Source of the DNA: Chloroflexota bacterium
GTDB lineage: Bacteria; Chloroflexota; Dehalococcoidia; SM23-28-2; RBG-16-64-32
DNA length: 10,495 nt
Direction of reading: 5' to 3'
NCBI GenBank assembly: GCA_005882715.1
Contig: VBEI01000074.1
Span: forward strand, 1-10,495
The notes below the pieces were generated by a model that had not been told where the DNA came from, ran no database searches, and saw nothing but the letters and a program-made list of their open reading frames with translations. Each line of letters starts with the position of its first letter. The stretch's first letter is position 1. Below, one piece after another: positions 6,203 to 10,495 of this stretch. Position numbers and translations under genes: made by a program.

Positions 6203-7591
6203 ATGCCCGAACAAAAAGATCGTATCGAAAGCCCGACCGCGCGCGGTCTCGACGAGCGGGCGCTCAAGTACAGCGCGTCGATCGCTTATGACCGGCGCCT
6301 CTACCGGCACGACATCGCCGCGTCCATTGCACATGCCCGGATGCTGGCGAAACAGGGGATCATCCCGGGCGACGATGCTCATTCGATCCTGCGCGGCCTC
6401 GGGGAGATCCGCGAGGAGATTGAGCGCGGCGAGTTCCCGTTCCGCGAGGAGCTCGAGGACATCCACCTGAACATCGAGGCGCGGCTGCAGGAGAAGATCG
6501 GTGAGGCGGCGGGGCGGCTGCACACGGCCCGCTCTCGCAACGACCAGATCGCTACTGACATGCGCTTGTTCGTAATAGAGGCTTGCGATGACGCCGTCGC
6601 GTCAATTCGACGCCTGCAGACGGCGCTGCTGGATCTGGCTGAGGCGAATCAGAATGCGGTTATGCCCGGGTACACGCATCTTCAGCGCGCGCAGCCTGTG
6701 CTCTTCGCACATCATCTCCTCGCGTACTTCGAGATGCTCGACCGCGACTCGGGCCGCTTCCTCGACTGCCGCTCGCGTGCAGACGAGCTGCCACTGGGCG
6801 CCGGGGCATTGGCCGGCGTGCCCTATCCGCTTGACCGGGAGTTCGTCGCGAGCGAGCTGGGCTTCAGTCGAGTGAGCCGAAACAGCATCGACGCTGTGGC
6901 GGACCGCGACTTCGTCGTGGAGTTTCAGGCGGCGGCGGCGGCAGCGATGATGCATCTGTCGCGTCTCGCTGAAGAGATCGTGCTCTGGAGCAGCGACGAG
7001 TTCGGCTTCCTACGCCTGCCGGTCACCTTCACGACGGGCTCGAGTATCATGCCGCAGAAGCGGAACCCGGACGTCGCGGAGCTAGCCCGCGGCCGCACGG
7101 GGCGAGCCTACGGCAATCTGATTGCGATCCTCACAATGCTCAAGGGGCTGCCGCTCGCTTACAACCGAGACCTGCAGGAAGACAAACAACCGCTCTTCGA
7201 TACGGTGGACACGCTGCTTGCCACTTTGGAGGTGCTGACTGCCCTGCTACCGGCGCTCGAAGTACGTAGCGAACGAATGGAGTCGGCGGCGGCGGAATCA
7301 TACGCGCTGGCGACAGACGTAGCGGACTACCTTGTACGGAAGGGTATGCCCTTTCGCGAGGCGCATCAAGCCGTCGCGGACCTCGTGCGCTACGCCGAAG
7401 GCGAGGGCAAGTCGCTGCGCGGCCTTTCGCTGGAAGAATATCGCCGTTTCTCGCCCCTCTTCGAGCATGATGTCCTTGCGCTCGATGTGCGCGCCTCCGT
7501 CGCTGCGAGGGATGTGCCGGGCGGGACTGCGCCTTCGCGAGTGGCGGAGGCGCTTAAGCTGGCGCGCGAGCGGCTGAGGGATGAAGCTTGA
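6203..7591 (+). CDS. argH: Argininosuccinate lyase, ArgH
   Basis: ArgH splits argininosuccinate into arginine and fumarate, the last step of arginine synthesis. The 462-residue product is full length for the fumarase/aspartase superfamily. HTARSRNDQIATD forms conserved region 1. YTHLQRAQP holds the general catalytic pair T158-H159. The flexible signature loop is GSSIMPQKRNPDVAE with GSSIM at 279-283, carrying the catalytic serine. A long central helix bundle includes an alanine run (QAAAAAAMMHLSRLAEE) coded by a GCG-rich stretch near 6931-6948. The ATG at 6203 follows a perfect -10 box with no leader. The gene is cut off from argG by about 2.1 kb holding the 2H, vapBC and HAD genes, so independent expression is expected. 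The stop overlaps the rpe TTG start. Confidence 0.97.
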   Translation: MPEQKDRIESPTARGLDERALKYSASIAYDRRLYRHDIAASIAHARMLAKQGIIPGDDAHSILRGLGEIREEIERGEFPFREELEDIHLNIEARLQEKIGEAAGRLHTARSRNDQIATDMRLFVIEACDDAVASIRRLQTALLDLAEANQNAVMPGYTHLQRAQPVLFAHHLLAYFEMLDRDSGRFLDCRSRADELPLGAGALAGVPYPLDREFVASELGFSRVSRNSIDAVADRDFVVEFQAAAAAAMMHLSRLAEEIVLWSSDEFGFLRLPVTFTTGSSIMPQKRNPDVAELARGRTGRAYGNLIAILTMLKGLPLAYNRDLQEDKQPLFDTVDTLLATLEVLTALLPALEVRSERMESAAAESYALATDVADYLVRKGMPFREAHQAVADLVRYAEGEGKSLRGLSLEEYRRFSPLFEHDVLALDVRASVAARDVPGGTAPSRVAEALKLARERLRDEA

Positions 7592-8271
7592 TCAACGGAA
7601 TCAAGCTCGCCCCATCCATCCTATCGGCGGATTTTTCGCGGTTGCGCGAGCAAATTCAGGAGTGCGAACAGGCGGGCGCCGACTACATCCATATCGATGT
7701 GATGGATGGGCGGTTCGTGCCCGCCATTAGCGTTGGCCTGCTGGTGGTGGAGGCGATTCGACGCAGCACTGGCCTCGTGCTCGACATCCACCTGATGGTC
7801 GTCGAGCCGGAGAAGCAGGCGGGGCCGTTTATGGACGCGGGCGGCGATATCATCAACGTCCACGTCGAGGCCGCGACGCACCTGCACAGAATCATCCAGG
7901 ACGTGCACCAGCGAGAGAAGAGAGCCGGAGTCTGCCTGAACCCGGGGACGCCTGTAGGTGCTGTCGAGGAGGTCCTGCCGGAGGTCGATCAAGTGATGGT
8001 GATGGCTGTGAACCCGGGCGCATCAGGTCAGCGTTTCATCGAGAGCGCCCTGCCGAAGGTTGCCCGCCTGCGTCGGCTGATCGACGAAGGCGGCTTTCGT
8101 GCGGAGATCGAGGTGGACGGCGGCGTCTCGCCGGAGACCGCCCCGCGCTGCGCCGCGGCCGGCGCCAACGTCGTCGTCGCCGCGAGCGCCATCTTCAACG
8201 AGCGCGGGACGCCCGGGCAGAACATCGAGCGGTTGCAAGAGTCTTTGTCTGGTGTTAGGCGCGGTGCCTGA
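7588..8271 (+). CDS. rpe: Ribulose-phosphate 3-epimerase, Rpe
   Basis: Rpe interconverts ribulose 5-phosphate and xylulose 5-phosphate in the pentose phosphate pathway. The 227-residue product is a TIM barrel opening with LAPSILSADF. All expected metal ligands are present: H35 and D37 in HIDVMDG, H68 in DIHLM and D177 in VDGGV; D37 and D177 are also the acid/base pair. Two blocks depart from consensus: FVPAISVG where FVPN(I/L)TFG is usual, and NPGASGQ where NPGFGGQ is usual. Both lie in substrate loops. The start is TTG at 7588: an in-frame stop lies two codons upstream (7582-7584), and GAGG at 7576-7579 is well placed. The TTGA overlap with the argH stop suggests co-translation with argH. 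It may instead be another sugar-phosphate epimerase of the same fold, but the metal ligands favour Rpe. Confidence 0.92.
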   Translation: MINGIKLAPSILSADFSRLREQIQECEQAGADYIHIDVMDGRFVPAISVGLLVVEAIRRSTGLVLDIHLMVVEPEKQAGPFMDAGGDIINVHVEAATHLHRIIQDVHQREKRAGVCLNPGTPVGAVEEVLPEVDQVMVMAVNPGASGQRFIESALPKVARLRRLIDEGGFRAEIEVDGGVSPETAPRCAAAGANVVVAASAIFNERGTPGQNIERLQESLSGVRRGA

Positions 8272-8306
8272 CGAGTGCCTGTGGAGCTAACGGAAAGCCA
8301 ATCTTT

Positions 8307-8346
8307 GACGCCTGACGGCTGATCTCTACAGCCTGGTCAGGCCGTC
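8307..8346. terminator. Long hairpin at the convergent rpe/rpmB junction, possible two-way terminator
   Basis: Arms pair as follows: GACG 8307-8310 with CGTC 8343-8346, CCTGAC 8311-8316 with GTCAGG 8336-8341, GGCTG 8317-8321 with CAGCC 8329-8333. There is a 7-base loop, a bulged C at 8342 and a 2-base bulge at 8334-8335. That is 15 pairs, and it covers the rpmB stop codon and last codons. Neither side has a T-run, so it is not a textbook intrinsic terminator. It could still stop or protect both converging transcripts. Confidence 0.5.
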
Positions 8347-8546
8347 GCCTTGAGCGTCGTGCGCAGGCAGCGCGTGCAGATCTTGAGGCGCAGCGGGATG
8401 CCGTTTACGACCAACGTCTTGTTCTGGACGTTGGCCTTGAATGTGCGGTTCGTCTTCGGAGCCTTGCGCTCCCAGCGTCCCGAGTGTTTGTGCCGGATGT
8501 TGCGGCCGTAAGCTGTCGTTTTGCCGCACAGATCGCACCTTGCCAA
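8337..8546 (-). CDS. rpmB: 50S ribosomal protein L28, RpmB (zinc-binding form)
   Basis: L28 is a small protein of the large ribosomal subunit. The 69-residue product begins MARCDLCGK and ends KICTRCLRTTLKATA. C4, C7, C57 and C60 form two CxxC pairs, so this is the zinc-ribbon (C+) form. Some bacteria keep a second, zinc-free copy elsewhere under zinc-repressor control; none is visible here. The body is basic (RHKHSGRWERKAPKTNRTFK), as expected for an rRNA-binding protein. The start is TTG at 8546-8544, supported by an AAAGGA site eight bases upstream and by the family N-terminus. The gene stands alone on the minus strand, convergent with rpe and divergent from fakA. I see no convincing promoter for it in the 123-base gap. 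Confidence 0.95.
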   Translation of the reverse strand: MARCDLCGKTTAYGRNIRHKHSGRWERKAPKTNRTFKANVQNKTLVVNGIPLRLKICTRCLRTTLKATA

Positions 8547-8554
8547 GTATGTTT

Positions 8555-8560
8555 TCCTTT
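8555..8560 (-). promoter_or_regulatory. Shine-Dalgarno site that sets the rpmB TTG start
   Basis: Minus-strand AAAGGA lies eight bases before the TTG at 8546. It supports this rare start codon, which also gives the expected MARCDLCGK N-terminus. Confidence 0.7.
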
Positions 8561-8586
8561 ACCCTGCCGTACGCTGTTGTTAGAAT
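8558..8586 (+). promoter_or_regulatory. Extended -10 promoter for fakA
   Basis: TTTACC (8558-8563, four of six) is followed after 17 bases by TAGAAT (8581-8586, five of six), which is directly preceded by TGT, an extended -10 element. Transcription would start near 8593, giving a leader of about 77 bases. The -35 box overlaps the rpmB ribosome-binding site on the other strand. Confidence 0.55.
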
Positions 8587-8643
8587 TGCGCAGAAGGCAT
8601 GGTAACATCGGCCGTTCATAGGGACAAGGCTGACTGCCTCCGC

Positions 8644-8664
8644 CGCCCCGCCTTCAAGCGGGCG
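8644..8664 (+). promoter_or_regulatory. Small GC hairpin just before the fakA start
   Basis: CCCGC (8647-8651) pairs with GCGGG (8658-8662) across a 6-base loop. CG at 8644-8645 can extend it by pairing with CG at 8663-8664 past a bulged C. It ends about six bases before the GTG. There is no clear Shine-Dalgarno site here, so the hairpin may affect initiation. In GC-rich DNA such a stem can occur by chance. Confidence 0.25.
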
Positions 8665-8669
8665 CTCCT

Positions 8670-10310
8670 GTGAGCCGCCCCGCAATCGCTTCCCTCTCAG
8701 GCGCTGAACTGCGCGAATTGTTCGCCGCCGCCACCGCATGGCTCGAGCGCAACGTCCTTCAGGTAAACGCCGTCAACGTCTTTCCCGTGCCTGACGGTGA
8801 CACCGGCACGAATATGTACCTGACCATGCGTTCCACAATGGAAGAAGCGGAGCGCTGTGAAGATCCCGCGGCCGGGGCGGTGCTCGCCGCGATGTCGCAT
8901 GGGGCTCTGATGGGCGCCCGCGGCAACTCCGGCGTCATCCTCTCGCAGATCATCGGCGGCCTGGCGCGCGGTGTTGATGGCGCCACGGACGTAACGCCGA
9001 AGGGACTGGCTGCCGGACTGGAGCAGGCGTCTGCTGCCGCTTACAGGGCGGTGACCAAACCGGCGGAGGGGACGATTCTCACCGTAATACGCGAGGTCTC
9101 AGAGGCTGTCACTGCCGCCAACGGCAACGGTGATCTGGATTCGTTGCTCGAGACCGCTGTTAGCACGGCGAAATCGAGCGTCGAAAAGACGCCTTCATTG
9201 CTCCCAGTGCTGCGCGAAGCGGGCGTTGTCGACGCGGGCGGGCTCGGGCTCAGCGTGTTGCTGGAAGGCATGCTGCATCACATTCGCGGCGAGCCCATCG
9301 AGACGGCGGCGGAGGCGGCCGAGCCCGTGGAGCAAGACTGGTTGGCTTCTACGGGCGCGCGGCACCAGACGGAGGGTTCGCTCTACGGCTACTGCACCGA
9401 GCTTCTCATCGGCGGAAGAGAGCTCGACCTCGAAGAGATCCGCGGGCGGGTAATGGGGCTGGGCGATTCAGTCATTGTCGTGGGCGACCCGCAGCTTGTG
9501 CGCGTTCACGTCCATACGGACGACCCGGGCGCGGCGCTGTCGCTGGGGACGGGGGCCGGTCAGCTCGTGCAGGTGAAGGTGGACAACATCAGGAAGCAGG
9601 CGGAGCGCTTCGTCGAGATGCATGAAGAGATGCGTGGCGACGCCGCCGAAGCCCCGCCGCTGTCCACAGTCGCAGTGGTGGCCGGCGAGGGCATGGCACG
9701 CGTCTTCCGGAGCGTCGGCTGCACCCGGGTTGTCTCCGGCGGCCCGACGATGAACCCGAGCACTCGCGAGATCGTCGACGCCGTCGAGGCGTGCCCCGCG
9801 GATGATGTCGCCGTGTTGCCGAATGACAAGAACATCATCCTCGCGGCGCAGCAGGCGCGAAAGCTGACCAAGAAGCGCCTACACGTCGTCGGGACGCGCT
9901 CGATGCCGCAGGGAATCGCCGCGCTGCTCGCCGTAAGCCCGGGCGAGGACGTCAAAACCGTGGTCGGGGCGATGGAGGATGCCTGCGGCGCCGTCCGCAC
10001 GATCGAGATCACACGAGCCGTGCGTCGTACCAGCATCGGCGGCGTCCGCGTCAACGAAGGCGACGTTATCGCGATTGTAGACGACCAGCTGCAACTGGCG
10101 GCGCCGTCTGCAGAAGAGGCGGTCGTCGGGGCGCTCGAGAGCCTGCCGCAAGCAGACGAGAGCCTGGCGACCCTGTACTACGGCGCGGAGACGACGGCCG
10201 CCGCAGCGGAGGAGCTCGCTCGAAACATTCGGGAGCGCTTTTCGTCATATGAAGTGGAGGTAGTGTTTGGTGGACAGCCCAACTACGACTACATCGTTTC
10301 GGTGGAATAG
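8670..10310 (+). CDS. fakA: DAK2-fusion kinase, FakA/YloV-type fatty acid kinase catalytic subunit
   Basis: In Firmicutes FakA phosphorylates fatty acids held by a FakB (DegV) partner, feeding acyl-phosphate into phospholipid synthesis. The 546-residue product has the full three-part layout. The DhaL/DAK2 kinase domain covers about residues 10-205, with NVFPVPDGDTGTN (D42 and D44 near the ATP-bound Mg), GARGNSGVILSQ from 82, and VDAGGLGL at 187-194. The middle domain has C242 in YGYCTELL and H280 and H282 in VHVHTDDPG, matching the Cys/HxH zinc site described for Staphylococcus FakA. The C-terminal domain has VSGGPTMNPST and VLPNDKNI, and ends in YDYIVSVE. The GTG at 8670 is the only plausible start before the conserved N-terminus; an in-frame stop lies at 8631. 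No FakB is seen in the window, so the lipid role is by family. Free-standing dihydroxyacetone kinase DhaL is ruled out by the fused domains. Confidence 0.9.
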   Translation: MSRPAIASLSGAELRELFAAATAWLERNVLQVNAVNVFPVPDGDTGTNMYLTMRSTMEEAERCEDPAAGAVLAAMSHGALMGARGNSGVILSQIIGGLARGVDGATDVTPKGLAAGLEQASAAAYRAVTKPAEGTILTVIREVSEAVTAANGNGDLDSLLETAVSTAKSSVEKTPSLLPVLREAGVVDAGGLGLSVLLEGMLHHIRGEPIETAAEAAEPVEQDWLASTGARHQTEGSLYGYCTELLIGGRELDLEEIRGRVMGLGDSVIVVGDPQLVRVHVHTDDPGAALSLGTGAGQLVQVKVDNIRKQAERFVEMHEEMRGDAAEAPPLSTVAVVAGEGMARVFRSVGCTRVVSGGPTMNPSTREIVDAVEACPADDVAVLPNDKNIILAAQQARKLTKKRLHVVGTRSMPQGIAALLAVSPGEDVKTVVGAMEDACGAVRTIEITRAVRRTSIGGVRVNEGDVIAIVDDQLQLAAPSAEEAVVGALESLPQADESLATLYYGAETTAAAAEELARNIRERFSSYEVEVVFGGQPNYDYIVSVE

Positions 10311-10313
10311 CAC

Positions 10314-10495
10314 ATGGATGTAGTCAAATCCAGGGATGGCACTCCGATCGCGTATGAGCGGGCAGGAAGCGGGCCGCCGCTCGTGCTGGTGCACGGTTCG
10401 ACTTCCGACCACGACACTGCTTACCGCTTCGTGATCCCAATGCTCGAACGGTACTTCACGGTCCGGGCGCTCGACCGCCGGGGACGCGGAGAGAG
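10314..10495 (+). CDS. Alpha/beta hydrolase, N-terminus only (3' partial)
   Basis: Sixty codons of an alpha/beta-hydrolase-fold protein are visible before the window ends. It starts at the ATG three bases after the fakA stop. GGTGGA inside the end of fakA, seven bases upstream, can serve as ribosome-binding site, so the two genes are probably co-transcribed. The sequence shows the usual strand (SRDGTPIAYERAGSGPP), then LVLVHGSTSD with the HG oxyanion motif, then FTVRALDRRGRGE, the DxRGxG turn before the third strand. The nucleophile elbow, acid and histidine lie beyond the edge, so activity and substrate cannot be judged. Confidence 0.85.
   Translation, partial: MDVVKSRDGTPIAYERAGSGPPLVLVHGSTSDHDTAYRFVIPMLERYFTVRALDRRGRGE

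Noticed and set aside
6925..6950. GCG triplet run in argH as a slippage or repeat element
   Set aside because: It encodes an alanine-rich helix that is usual at this place in ArgH; the run is short and imperfect.
8579..8608. Promoter for rpmB on the minus strand (TCTAAC as -10)
   Set aside because: Only four of six matches and no -35 box at a proper distance; not separable from chance.
8326..8739. 137-codon minus-strand frame over rpmB and into fakA
   Set aside because: It overlaps rpmB in another frame; the L28 frame with its two CxxC pairs is clearly the real one.
1..10495. CRISPR arrays, tRNA or rRNA genes, transposases, integrases, phage genes
   Set aside because: No spaced direct repeats, cloverleaf, rRNA segments or mobile-element proteins were recognised on either strand.

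Overview
The window reads as a GC-rich bacterial chromosome segment dominated by core metabolism. The gene set fits a member of Chloroflexota, possibly a Dehalococcoidia-like lineage. The grounds are high GC, an arginine cluster with a cyclic ArgJ and a short ArgB, and rpmB divergent from a DAK2-fusion kinase (FakA/YloV type). This placement is an inference from gene content, not a database result.

Layout. Bases 2-4106 hold argJ (5' end cut off by the window edge), argB, argD and argG on the + strand. argJ/argB and argB/argD are joined by 4-base ATGA stop/start overlaps, and argG follows 30 bases after argD. Bases 4096-4635 hold a minus-strand 2H-phosphoesterase-like (2'-5' RNA ligase family) gene that runs convergently into argG. 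Bases 4659-5383 hold a complete VapBC-type toxin-antitoxin pair with its own promoter and strong Shine-Dalgarno site; its GC is visibly lower than that of its neighbours. The toxin stop codon overlaps the start of a HAD-family hydrolase (5380-6171). argH (6203-7591) follows, behind a perfect TATAAT box only nine bases from its ATG. rpe (7588-8271) overlaps the argH stop through a TTG start. rpmB (8337-8546, minus strand) converges on rpe across a long hairpin. fakA (8670-10310) is divergent from rpmB, and the N-terminus of an alpha/beta hydrolase (10314 onward) is cut by the right edge.

How the genes work together. ArgJ (steps 1 and 5), ArgB (step 2), ArgD (step 4), ArgG and ArgH (the last two steps) cover most of arginine synthesis. 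argC and argF are not in the window; argC could lie upstream, and argF is absent between argD and argG. The block between argG and argH (2H gene, VapBC, HAD) separates the last two arginine enzymes and gives argH its own promoter. The second half is housekeeping: pentose phosphate (Rpe), ribosome (L28) and a probable fatty-acid kinase.

I found no CRISPR array, tRNA, rRNA, transposase or clearly new multi-gene system. The best leads are the low-GC VapBC insert stitched to the HAD gene, the 2H protein with an eroded second catalytic motif, two candidate leaderless starts, and the long hairpin at the rpe/rpmB junction. No stretch over 300 bases lacks a gene.
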